From: Campylobacter jejuni subsp. jejuni 414
GTDB lineage: Bacteria > Campylobacterota > Campylobacteria > Campylobacterales > Campylobacteraceae
DNA length: 64,000 bases
Direction of reading: 5' to 3'
Assembly: GCA_000163995.1 (NCBI GenBank)
Contig: CM000855.1
Coordinates: 1,551,010 to 1,615,009 of the forward strand
Below are positions 56,852-64,000 of this stretch, piece by piece. The translations under genes were made by a program, and so were the position numbers. Below the pieces are notes generated by a model that saw only the letters and a list, made by a program, of their open reading frames with translations, had not been told where the DNA came from and made no database searches. The first letter of the stretch is position 1; every line of letters starts with the position of its first letter.

Positions 56852-58117
56852 TCACAAACCTACTGCACTTAAAGTTTGGTATTTACTCATATAAAGTTGA
56901 GCTTCAATTTTTCTCATCGTATCAAGTGCTACTTGAACTACGATAAGTACAGAAGTGCCACCAAAATGAAAAGGCACACCCATAAATTTCACCAAAACCC
57001 AAGGCAAGGTTGCAACAAGGCCTAAATAAATAGAACCTGATAAAGTTAAACGAGAAGCTACTTCGTTAAGATAATTAGAAGTTCCTTCACCTGGACGAAT
57101 TCCAGGGATAAAACCCCCTTGTTTTTTCAAATTTTCTGCTATATCTTTAGCATTAAATACAATAGAAGCATAAAAATAAGCAAAGAAAATTACAAATAAG
57201 AAAGTTAAAACATGAAACAAATAACCATTTGGATTTAAAAAGTCATTAATGGCTTGCAAATAAGGGTTTGTGCTTGTTTGCAAAATTGTTGTTGGAAACA
57301 TTAAAAATGCACTAGCAAAAATCGGAGGAATAACCCCACTAAGGTTTAATTTAATAGGAATATAATTCATAATGCGCTTGTTTTGATTTTCCATTACAAC
57401 TTTACGAGAATAAGAAATAGGAATTCTTCTTTCTCCAAGTTCTACATAAATAATCACACCTATAGTGATTAAAATCAAAGCAAAAATCGCAAAAGCGGTT
57501 AAGAAATTCATCTCCCCTGAATTGATTTGTCCTACAGTTCCTGAAATTGCTCTTGGAATTTCTGAAACAATACCTGCAAAAATAATTAAAGAAATACCAT
57601 TTCCTACACCTTTTTGTGTGATTTGTTCGCCAAGCCACATTAAAAGCATAGTTCCTGCAAGCATAGAAATAGCACAAAGTGTAATAAACATATTTAAATC
57701 TTCTATCATTATAGCCCCTGCACCGCCTCTACCATGCAAGCTTTGTAAACCTATAGCAACACCTATGCTTTGAACTAAAGTAATGGCGATAGTCGCATAG
57801 CGAATAATTTGCATATATTTTTGCATACTATCACGCTCTTTTTTCATCTTACCGATATTTGGAAAAGTTGCTGCAAGAAGCTCCATAATAATAGAAGCAG
57901 TAATATAAGGCATAATACCTAAAGAAATAATAGAAAAGCGTTCAGCTGCTCCACCACTAAAAACATTAAATAAACCCAAAGCATTGTTTTGATTGTTATT
58001 AAAAAATTCCGCAATCACATCAGCATTGACGCCAGGAACTGGGACATAAGCCAGAACCCTATAAGCAAACAAAAATGCTAAGGTGATTAAAATCTTATTC
58101 GTCAATGCTCTATTCAT
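56852..58117 (-). CDS. secY: Preprotein translocase subunit SecY
   Basis: 421 residues, ten membrane helices. Core of the SecYEG channel. Motifs: VPGVNADVIAEFF near the N terminus, FSGGAAERFSIISLGIMPYITASIIM, the cytosolic loop GERRIPISYSRKVV and the conserved PGIRPGEGTSNYLNEV. Last gene of the minus-strand spc operon here; stop is 12 bases before a strong terminator. Confidence 0.96.
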   Translation of the reverse strand: MNRALTNKILITLAFLFAYRVLAYVPVPGVNADVIAEFFNNNQNNALGLFNVFSGGAAERFSIISLGIMPYITASIIMELLAATFPNIGKMKKERDSMQKYMQIIRYATIAITLVQSIGVAIGLQSLHGRGGAGAIMIEDLNMFITLCAISMLAGTMLLMWLGEQITQKGVGNGISLIIFAGIVSEIPRAISGTVGQINSGEMNFLTAFAIFALILITIGVIIYVELGERRIPISYSRKVVMENQNKRIMNYIPIKLNLSGVIPPIFASAFLMFPTTILQTSTNPYLQAINDFLNPNGYLFHVLTFLFVIFFAYFYASIVFNAKDIAENLKKQGGFIPGIRPGEGTSNYLNEVASRLTLSGSIYLGLVATLPWVLVKFMGVPFHFGGTSVLIVVQVALDTMRKIEAQLYMSKYQTLSAVGL

Positions 58118-58509
58118 TATTTTGATCCGGTGACGCTAATGTTCTCGTCTTTGATTTTTGATACTAAGCCTTTTGCGCTTACACCAATTAGTTTGATTTT
58201 ATTCACGGATTTTGAAATTTTATGAACACTTTTAATGCTCTCAAGTGTAATTTCGCTAAGCTCTTTTACAGCTGTGATTTTTTCAACATTGATCACATAA
58301 GGTTTTTGAATTTTAGAAGCAAAACCTACTTTTGGTAATCTTCTTTGAAGTGGTTGTTGACCACCTTCAAAACCTCTTTTTTCATTATAACCTTTTCTAG
58401 CAGTTTGACCTTTGCCGCCTTTGGTAGCAGTCTTACCCATGCCAGAACCTTGACCACGGCCAATTCTTTTAGTTTTATGCGTTGAACCCGCTGCTTTTGT
58501 TAAATTCAT
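58117..58509 (-). CDS. rplO: 50S ribosomal protein L15
   Basis: 130 residues. The L15 N terminus [27 protein letters not shown] and the Lys/Gly-rich [30 protein letters not shown] are clear. In the spc order S5-L15-SecY. Its end shares a base with the secY start. Confidence 0.96.
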   Translation of the reverse strand: MNLTKAAGSTHKTKRIGRGQGSGMGKTATKGGKGQTARKGYNEKRGFEGGQQPLQRRLPKVGFASKIQKPYVINVEKITAVKELSEITLESIKSVHKISKSVNKIKLIGVSAKGLVSKIKDENISVTGSK

Positions 58510-58513
58510 CTTC

Positions 58514-58957
58514 TTATCCTTTTAACATTGTTAAAGCTTTGATTGTAGCACGAACCACATTAGCTGAATTATTTGAACCCAAAGACTTAGTTAAAATATC
58601 TTTAATGCCTGCAAGTTCTACAATAGGACGTGTAGAACCACCTGCAATAACTCCTGTACCTTCACTAGCTGGTTTAAGTAAAATTCTACTTGCATTGTAT
58701 TTTACTTCTACATCGTGAGCAATAGTCGAGCCTTTAGTTTTAACTTCAACGATATTTTTAAACGCATCATCAACAGCTTTGCGGATAGCATCTGGAACTT
58801 CCTTAGCTTTACCATAACCAACGCCTACTAAACCTTTGCGGTTTCCAACGATAACTAAAGCAGTAAATCTAAATCTTCTACCACCTTTAACAACCTTAGT
58901 AACTCTGCCGATATCAACTATTACTTCTTCAAATTCTTCTCTATTATATTTTTCCAT
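58514..58957 (-). CDS. rpsE: 30S ribosomal protein S5
   Basis: 147 residues. S5 motifs [31 protein letters not shown] and [17 protein letters not shown]; the C-terminal half carries [13 protein letters not shown]. Decoding-centre protein; spc operon between L18 and L15. Confidence 0.96.
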
Positions 58958-58968
58958 CGATTTACCCC

Positions 58969-59325
58969 TTATAGCCTAATGCCATTTTCTCTTAAAGATT
59001 CAGCTAATGCTGCGATAACACCATGATATACATAACCATTTCTATCAAAAACAGCTTGTTCAATTTTTTTAGCTTTTAAAGTTTTAGCAAATTCAGCAGC
59101 GATTTCTTTAGCACCTTCTTTATTTGCCTTAACGCCAAGTTTGCGTCCATCAACTGCTGCTAAAGTTACAGCTTTTACATCGTCAATCGCTTGGATATAT
59201 AGAGTTCTGTTTGATTTAAATACAGAAATTCTTGGAAAATTTTCACAACCCGAAATTTTCGCTCTAATTCTTTTTTTTCTTTTGATTCTTAAAGTTAGTT
59301 TTCTTTTTAATACATTTGCTCTCAT
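58969..59325 (-). CDS. rplR: 50S ribosomal protein L18
   Basis: 118 residues. Basic N terminus ([20 protein letters not shown]) then [21 protein letters not shown] and [19 protein letters not shown]. Binds 5S rRNA. Between L6 and S5 as in the classic spc operon. Confidence 0.95.
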
Positions 59326-59334
59326 ATTCTACCC

Positions 59335-59871
59335 TTACTTCTTAGATGTCTTACCAGCTTTGCGGATAATGCGCTCATCAGAATATTTAACGCCTTTTCC
59401 TTTGTATGGTTCTGGTGGTCTAAATTCACGAATTTGAGCAGCAACTTGACCTACAACTTGTTTATCACTTCCTTTAACTGCAATAGTATTTTTATCTACT
59501 ACAATTTCAATTCCTTCTGGAATATCATAGTTAATAGGATGAGAAAAACCAAGGCTTAGTTCTAAAACTTTACCTTTTAAAGCTGCTTTATAACCAACTC
59601 CGTTGATTTCAAGAGTTTTAGAAAAACCTTGAGTTAAACCTACAACGATATTGTAAGCTAAAGCTCTATAAGTTCCCCAATAAGCTCTACTTTGTCTGTC
59701 TTCACCTTTTGGAGAAAAAAGAATATTGTTATCTTTAATCTCAATATTTACATTTGCCTTAGTATCAAGTTCTTTTGCTAAATTTCCTTTTTTAAATTTA
59801 AGCAAATTCCCTTCTAATTTTACTTCTACTCCTGATGGAATAGCAATTGGTTGTTTACCTATACGAGACAT
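59335..59871 (-). CDS. rplF: 50S ribosomal protein L6
   Basis: 178 residues. [20 protein letters not shown] start and the conserved C-terminal [29 protein letters not shown] with the L6 signature. Spc operon. A 77-base gap separates it from rpsH, with no gene seen. Confidence 0.96.
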   Translation of the reverse strand: MSRIGKQPIAIPSGVEVKLEGNLLKFKKGNLAKELDTKANVNIEIKDNNILFSPKGEDRQSRAYWGTYRALAYNIVVGLTQGFSKTLEINGVGYKAALKGKVLELSLGFSHPINYDIPEGIEIVVDKNTIAVKGSDKQVVGQVAAQIREFRPPEPYKGKGVKYSDERIIRKAGKTSKK

Positions 59872-59948
59872 ATTTTTCCTTTTTATTTGTCTAGGATATT
59901 TCTACTTTTTTAAAAGAATGGATACCCAATGCCATAAAAAGCAGATTC

Positions 59949-60344
59949 TTACCAAATGGTACATAAAATTTCGCCACCAACACCTGCTTTATAAGCTTCG
60001 TCATTAGCTAAAACACCATGACTTGTGCTGACTACGATAGTACCATAACCATTTTTAAAACGCTTGATTTCATCTTTACCTTTATAAACACGACGACCAG
60101 GTTTAGAAATTCTTTTAAGCTCATTGATAACACTCTTACCTTTTTCATCGTATTTTAAAACTACATTGATAAATTTCTTTTTATCCTCTTCAATAACATT
60201 AAAACTTTCAATATAGCCTTTAGCTTGAAAAATTCCAACTAAAGCTTCTACAACTTTAGAATGTAAAAGCTTGGTTGTTTCAAGCTTTCTCATTCCTGCA
60301 TTTCTGATGCGAGTGAGTGAATCTGAAATAATATCATTTATCAT
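59949..60344 (-). CDS. rpsH: 30S ribosomal protein S8
   Basis: 131 residues. [30 protein letters not shown] start and the C-terminal [31 protein letters not shown]. In many bacteria S8 represses the spc operon by binding its mRNA near rplE; not tested here. Confidence 0.96.
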   Translation of the reverse strand: MINDIISDSLTRIRNAGMRKLETTKLLHSKVVEALVGIFQAKGYIESFNVIEEDKKKFINVVLKYDEKGKSVINELKRISKPGRRVYKGKDEIKRFKNGYGTIVVSTSHGVLANDEAYKAGVGGEILCTIW

Positions 60345-60353
60345 ATTTTATCC

Positions 60354-60539
60354 TTACCAACTTGCTTTTTTAAGACCTGGAATCAAACCTTCGTTGCCCA
60401 TTTTTCTTAAGCAAACTCTACAAATTCCAAAATCTCTATAAACCGAATGCGGACGCCCACAAATTTGGCATCTTGTATAGCCTCTAACTTTAAATTTAGG
60501 CTTGCGTGCCGCTTTTGCAATCATTGATTTTTTAGCCAT
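60354..60539 (-). CDS. rpsN: 30S ribosomal protein S14, zinc-binding form
   Basis: 61 residues from ATG 60539 ([16 protein letters not shown]), the short S14 type. Two CxxC pairs ([20 protein letters not shown]) bind zinc. A longer start at 60566 would overlap rplE and is unlikely. Only a zinc form is seen in this operon. Confidence 0.95.
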   Translation of the reverse strand: MAKKSMIAKAARKPKFKVRGYTRCQICGRPHSVYRDFGICRVCLRKMGNEGLIPGLKKASW

Positions 60540-60540
60540 C

Positions 60541-61086
60541 TTACTTTCCTTTTGTAAATGGCACACCGATAAGTTCTAATAACTTTTGTGCCTGTTTGTC
60601 ATTTTGTGCTGTTGTAACTATAGAAATGTTCATACCGTGAGTTCTTAAAATTTTATCATACTCAACCTCTGGGAACATCAACTGTTCATCAAGACCAAAA
60701 TTATAATTTCCACGCCCATCAAAACCATCTCTATTTAAACCTCTAAAGTCTTTTACTCTTGGCAAAGCAATAGAAATTAATTTATCAAGAAAAGCATACA
60801 TATTTTCTTTTCTTAAAGTTACCATTACACCTACAGGAAAACCTTCACGAACTTTAAATCCTGCAACTGATTTTTTAGCTTTAGTAATCACAGCTTTTTG
60901 TCCTGCAACTAAAGAAATAGTATCTGCTACATTTTGCAATACTTTTTGATCTTTAGCTAACTCACCAGCACCCACACTGATAACTACTTTTTCGATCACA
61001 GGGATAAGCATAGGATTTTTAATATCAAATTCTTTAACCAATGCAGGCTTAATGCTTTGATTATATTTTTCTTTCAATCTCATCAT
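60541..61086 (-). CDS. rplE: 50S ribosomal protein L5
   Basis: 181 residues. L5 motifs: [48 protein letters not shown] and the C-terminal [14 protein letters not shown]. Binds 5S rRNA. Spc operon, four bases from rplX. Confidence 0.96.
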   Translation of the reverse strand: MMRLKEKYNQSIKPALVKEFDIKNPMLIPVIEKVVISVGAGELAKDQKVLQNVADTISLVAGQKAVITKAKKSVAGFKVREGFPVGVMVTLRKENMYAFLDKLISIALPRVKDFRGLNRDGFDGRGNYNFGLDEQLMFPEVEYDKILRTHGMNISIVTTAQNDKQAQKLLELIGVPFTKGK

Positions 61087-61089
61087 TGC

Positions 61090-61323
61090 TTACTCCTGAA
61101 CTTTTGCCACATTGGAAATATCCATCGGCATTTCTTTATTAATAAAACCACCATTTGGGTTTTTTTCGCTAGGCTTAATAGCTTTTTTAGAAATTTTACA
61201 TCCCTGAACAACCACTTTAAGAGTTTTTGGATATACCGCTAAAACTTTACCTATTTTACCTTTATCATCACCTGTGATAATTTTAACACTATCACCTTTT
61301 TTAATCTTTAATTTAACTGCCAT
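61090..61323 (-). CDS. rplX: 50S ribosomal protein L24
   Basis: 77 residues. KOW motif [25 protein letters not shown] at the N terminus and [12 protein letters not shown] at the end. Start shares a base with the rplN stop. Confidence 0.95.
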   Translation of the reverse strand: MAVKLKIKKGDSVKIITGDDKGKIGKVLAVYPKTLKVVVQGCKISKKAIKPSEKNPNGGFINKEMPMDISNVAKVQE

Positions 61324-61691
61324 TATAATACCTCCGGTGCTAGTGAAACGATTTTCATAAATCCACCATATCTAACTTCTCTACCCACTGGCCCAAAGAT
61401 ACGAGTTCCGATAGGCTCTCTTTTGTTATCAAGAATAACTGCAGCATTTTCATCAAAACGAATTAAAGAACCATTATCTCTATGAATTTCTTTTTTAGTT
61501 CTAACGATAACTGCTTTTACTACTTGACCTTTTTTAACTTTTCCGTTTGGTAAAGCTTTTTTAACAGATGCAACGATTACATCACCTACAGTAGCATATC
61601 TTCTTTTACTACCACCTAAAACCTTGATACACATTAATTCTTTTGCACCGCTATTATCAGCAACTGCAAGTCTAGTAAAACTTTGAATCAT
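61323..61691 (-). CDS. rplN: 50S ribosomal protein L14
   Basis: 122 residues. [20 protein letters not shown] start, [26 protein letters not shown] and [26 protein letters not shown] at the end. First gene of the spc operon in the classic order. Confidence 0.97.
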   Translation of the reverse strand: MIQSFTRLAVADNSGAKELMCIKVLGGSKRRYATVGDVIVASVKKALPNGKVKKGQVVKAVIVRTKKEIHRDNGSLIRFDENAAVILDNKREPIGTRIFGPVGREVRYGGFMKIVSLAPEVL

Positions 61692-61942
61692 TACTCAACT
61701 CCTGTAGCTAATACAGATTTTAAGCGAAATGATTTTCTTTTTGAAAGCGGTCTGCACTCTACTGCAACAACAGTATCGCCCACTTTAACTTCATTTCTCT
61801 CATCATGAATTAGATATTTTTTAAAGCGTTTAACAATTTTTCTGTATCTTGGATGAACTACTTTTCTTTCAACCAAAACACTTGCGGTTTTTTCACCAGC
61901 GATTTTAACAACAACGCCTTGAATTTCTCTTTTAAATGCCAT
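61691..61942 (-). CDS. rpsQ: 30S ribosomal protein S17
   Basis: 83 residues. [39 protein letters not shown]-type S17 pattern (S17 signature [20 protein letters not shown]). Last gene of the S10 operon; its end touches rplN. Confidence 0.95.
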   Translation of the reverse strand: MAFKREIQGVVVKIAGEKTASVLVERKVVHPRYRKIVKRFKKYLIHDERNEVKVGDTVVAVECRPLSKRKSFRLKSVLATGVE

Positions 61943-61951
61943 TTTTCATCC

Positions 61952-62137
61952 TTATCTTAAAGCGTTAATTGCTGTACTTATTCTAGCAATATCTTTTTTT
62001 ACTTGGCTAATCTCTTTTGGATTAGTAAGTTGCATTGTTTTTAGCTTTTGTTTTAAAGTGAATAAAAGCACCTTTTTTTCTTTTAGCATTGTTGCAAGCT
62101 CAGCTGCTGTTTTATCTTTAATTTCAGTATATTTCAT
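61952..62137 (-). CDS. rpmC: 50S ribosomal protein L29
   Basis: 61 residues from ATG 62137 ([18 protein letters not shown]), the normal L29 start; an upstream in-frame codon at 62158 lies in rplP. Helical hairpin with [28 protein letters not shown], surrounding the polypeptide exit tunnel. Confidence 0.94.
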   Translation of the reverse strand: MKYTEIKDKTAAELATMLKEKKVLLFTLKQKLKTMQLTNPKEISQVKKDIARISTAINALR

Positions 62138-62549
62138 TTTGGCTCTCTCTTGTAACAAACTTAGTTTTAAATGGAAGTTTATGCATAGCTAAAGTCAATG
62201 CCTGTCTTGCCATTTCTTCGCTTACTCCTGCCATTTCATAAATAATACGACCTGGCTTGATATTCATTACCCATTCCTCAACAGCACCCTTACCTTTACC
62301 CATACGAGTTTCTAAAGGTTTTTTTGTCAAAGGCTTATCTGGGAAAACTCTAATCCAAGTTTTTCCTTGTCTTTTAACAAAACGAGTCAAAGCGATACGC
62401 GCTGCTTCAATTTGGCGTGAGTTAATGCGTCCTGCTTCAGTTGCTTTCAATGCAAATTCACCAAAAGTAAATTCTGTTCCACGATTAGCATAACCCCTGT
62501 TACGTCCTTTCATCATTTTGCGATATTTAGTTCTTTTTGGTATTAACAT
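62124..62549 (-). CDS. rplP: 50S ribosomal protein L16
   Basis: 141 residues. [24 protein letters not shown] start, [31 protein letters not shown] and the [11 protein letters not shown] motif. S10 operon between S3 and L29; overlaps the latter. Confidence 0.96.
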   Translation of the reverse strand: MLIPKRTKYRKMMKGRNRGYANRGTEFTFGEFALKATEAGRINSRQIEAARIALTRFVKRQGKTWIRVFPDKPLTKKPLETRMGKGKGAVEEWVMNIKPGRIIYEMAGVSEEMARQALTLAMHKLPFKTKFVTRESQNEIY

Positions 62550-62551
62550 GA

Positions 62552-63253
62552 TTATTTACCCCTTCTTGTACGTCTTGGCTTTTTAGCTGGAGTACTTTCT
62601 TCAGTTTTTTCAGGTTGCATACCTTTGTGTAATACTTCACCTTTGAAGATCCATACTTTAACCCCTATATTTCCATAAGTAGTTCTAGCTTCTGCAAAAC
62701 CATAATCAATTTTTGCTCTTAAAGTATGAAGTGGAACGCGTCCTTCAAGATACCATTCTGTTCTTGCCATTTCAGCACCACCTAAACGACCAGAAACTGA
62801 AACTTTAATCCCTTTAGCACCTGCTTTTTGCGCGCCTTGAATTACTTTTTTCATTGCTCTTCTAAAAGCAATTCTTTTTTCAAGTTGAGTTGCAACACTT
62901 TCAGCAGCAAGTTGAGCTGAAGCCCCTGCTTTTCTTTCTTCTTTGATATTGATATTTACATCTTTGCTGATTAAATCTTGTAATTCTTTTCTTAAATTAT
63001 CAACATCACTACCTTTTTTACCGATGATAATTCCCGGTCTTGCAGCAACTACAGTAACACGAAGTTTTTTAGCAGTTCTTTCTACTAAAATTTGACTGAT
63101 TCCTGCATAATAAAGTTTTCTTTTTAAGAAAGCTCTGATTTTGTAATCTTCACCGATATTTTCTACTAAATTTGCTTTAGTTGGAAACCATCTTGATTCC
63201 CAGTTTCTATTGATTCCTAGTCTTAGACCAATTGGATTAACTTTTTGTCCCAT
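62552..63253 (-). CDS. rpsC: 30S ribosomal protein S3
   Basis: 233 residues. [23 protein letters not shown] start; KH domain with the motif [54 protein letters not shown]-terminal S3 domain; basic tail [13 protein letters not shown]. Start touches the rplV stop. Confidence 0.96.
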   Translation of the reverse strand: MGQKVNPIGLRLGINRNWESRWFPTKANLVENIGEDYKIRAFLKRKLYYAGISQILVERTAKKLRVTVVAARPGIIIGKKGSDVDNLRKELQDLISKDVNINIKEERKAGASAQLAAESVATQLEKRIAFRRAMKKVIQGAQKAGAKGIKVSVSGRLGGAEMARTEWYLEGRVPLHTLRAKIDYGFAEARTTYGNIGVKVWIFKGEVLHKGMQPEKTEESTPAKKPRRTRRGK

Positions 63254-63663
63254 TAGCTTTCCTTTTTCGCTGTTGCTTTTTTAGTGCTTGTTATTTTTTT
63301 AACTGGAGTTTTTTTAGCTACTGTTTTTTTCTCTTCAGCTTTCACTTCCGCTTTTGCCACTTCTACTAAAATATGTGAAGTTGGTTTTCTAATACGACTT
63401 GCACTTCCTCTAGCTCTTGGTCTAAATCTTTTTAACACAGCAGCTGCATCAACACGACAACTTTTTACAATCACTTCATTTGCTTCAAAGCCACCATTTG
63501 CTACTGCACTTGAAATTGCATTTGCAATGTATTTTGCACCCTTATTTGGCATAAATTTTAAACTAGCCATAGCTAATTCTGCATTCATCCCCTGAACTTC
63601 TCTAGCAATCAATCTTGCTTTAGTTGGAGATAATCTTATGAATTTAATTAATGCTTTACTCAT
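63253..63663 (-). CDS. rplV: 50S ribosomal protein L22
   Basis: 136 residues. [24 protein letters not shown] start and [28 protein letters not shown]; the C-terminal 25 residues are a Lys/Thr/Ala-rich extension ([20 protein letters not shown]) seen in Campylobacter. Low-complexity tail, length may vary between strains. Confidence 0.95.
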   Translation of the reverse strand: MSKALIKFIRLSPTKARLIAREVQGMNAELAMASLKFMPNKGAKYIANAISSAVANGGFEANEVIVKSCRVDAAAVLKRFRPRARGSASRIRKPTSHILVEVAKAEVKAEEKKTVAKKTPVKKITSTKKATAKKES

Positions 63664-63673
63664 ATCTTATCCC

Positions 63674-63955
63674 TTACTTACCAATTTTCTTTTGCACAGA
63701 GCCCTTATGCCCTTTGAATGTTCGTGTTGGAGCAAATTCACCAAGCTTATAACCAATGTGATTTTCAGTGATATAAACCGGAATGAAGCTTTTACCATTA
63801 TGAACATTAAATGTAAGTCCTATCATATCGGGAGTAATTGTGCTTCTTCTTGACCAAGTTTTAATTGGTTTATTATCATTAGCCTTTTTAGCAGCGATGA
63901 CTTTTTTCATTACATGATCATCAACAAAAGGACCTTTTTTTAGTGATCTAGCCAT
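63674..63955 (-). CDS. rpsS: 30S ribosomal protein S19
   Basis: 93 residues. [20 protein letters not shown] start, [30 protein letters not shown] and the C-terminal [15 protein letters not shown]10 operon; GGAAAG ribosome site lies inside the end of rplB. Confidence 0.97.
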
Positions 63956-63956
63956 C

Positions 63957-64000
63957 TTACTTTCCTTTTCTTCTTGAAATTATTAGCTTATCGCTAGCTT
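63957..64000 (-). CDS. rplB: 50S ribosomal protein L2, C-terminal fragment
   Basis: Only the last 14 codons lie in the window; the gene runs off the right edge. It reads [13 protein letters not shown] then TAA (63957-63959), the usual basic end of L2. The stop is one base before the rpsS ATG. Confidence 0.9.

Overview
The window is chromosomal DNA from a Campylobacter, almost certainly Campylobacter jejuni or a very close relative. The base composition is very AT-rich and genes are tightly packed, often sharing stop and start bases. RecA, GltA, P19, the enolase-RecA pair and the gene order match what I remember of the C. jejuni NCTC 11168 interval from about Cj1625c to the S10/spc ribosomal operon (Cj1688c onward). 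Cj numbers below are positional assignments from memory, not search results.

Layout. 1-3500: start of the serine transporter sdaC, a PepSY-like periplasmic protein, a Fur-type promoter driving exbB-exbD-tonB, then a badly decayed gene. 3556-11950: a PP-loop ATPase followed by a two-partner secretion (TPS) pair, a 1862-residue filamentous-haemagglutinin-like exoprotein (TpsA) and its outer-membrane transporter (TpsB). I do not remember this pair in the NCTC 11168 order, where the PP-loop gene and aroC are neighbours; it is the main accessory element here. 11952-17900: aroC, rnc, rnhA, a LapB-like protein, dnaG and a NifU-domain protein. 17877-26641: murE, ybaB, a PDZ protein, ispA, tkt and an Mla-type lipid ABC transporter (iamB-iamA-mlaD-lipoprotein). 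26640-32240: an RpoN-type promoter with its gene, an intergenic region likely to hold the CJnc180/190 sRNA pair, map, murI, an NlpC/P60 lipoprotein, two tandem nhaA genes and a FliA-type promoter with a YjfB-like gene. 32400-40568: the eight-gene Fur-type iron uptake cluster (ftr1, p19, DUF2318 membrane protein, two FtsX-like permeases, ATPase, two thioredoxin-like lipoproteins). 40585-41970: a DUF411 protein, a possible type I toxin micro-ORF and five tRNA genes. 41979-55192: periplasmic DNA ligase, CgpA, a DivIC-like protein, eno, recA, mqnD, fliQ, murB, cysQ, gltA, an antiporter, bioB and topA. 55390-64000: an MFS transporter with a gene remnant after it, then secY and the spc/S10 ribosomal protein genes on the minus strand.

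Strong second-look items: (1) the TPS locus; (2) single-base frameshifts in or beside homopolymers in dnaG (essential), in the Mla lipoprotein and in the DUF2318 protein of the iron cluster, which point either to homopolymer errors in the sequence or to slippage/phase variation; (3) a 30-codon hydrophobic micro-ORF containing a perfect 11-bp hairpin and facing an antisense promoter; (4) a DivIC-like gene whose only well-placed start is CTG.
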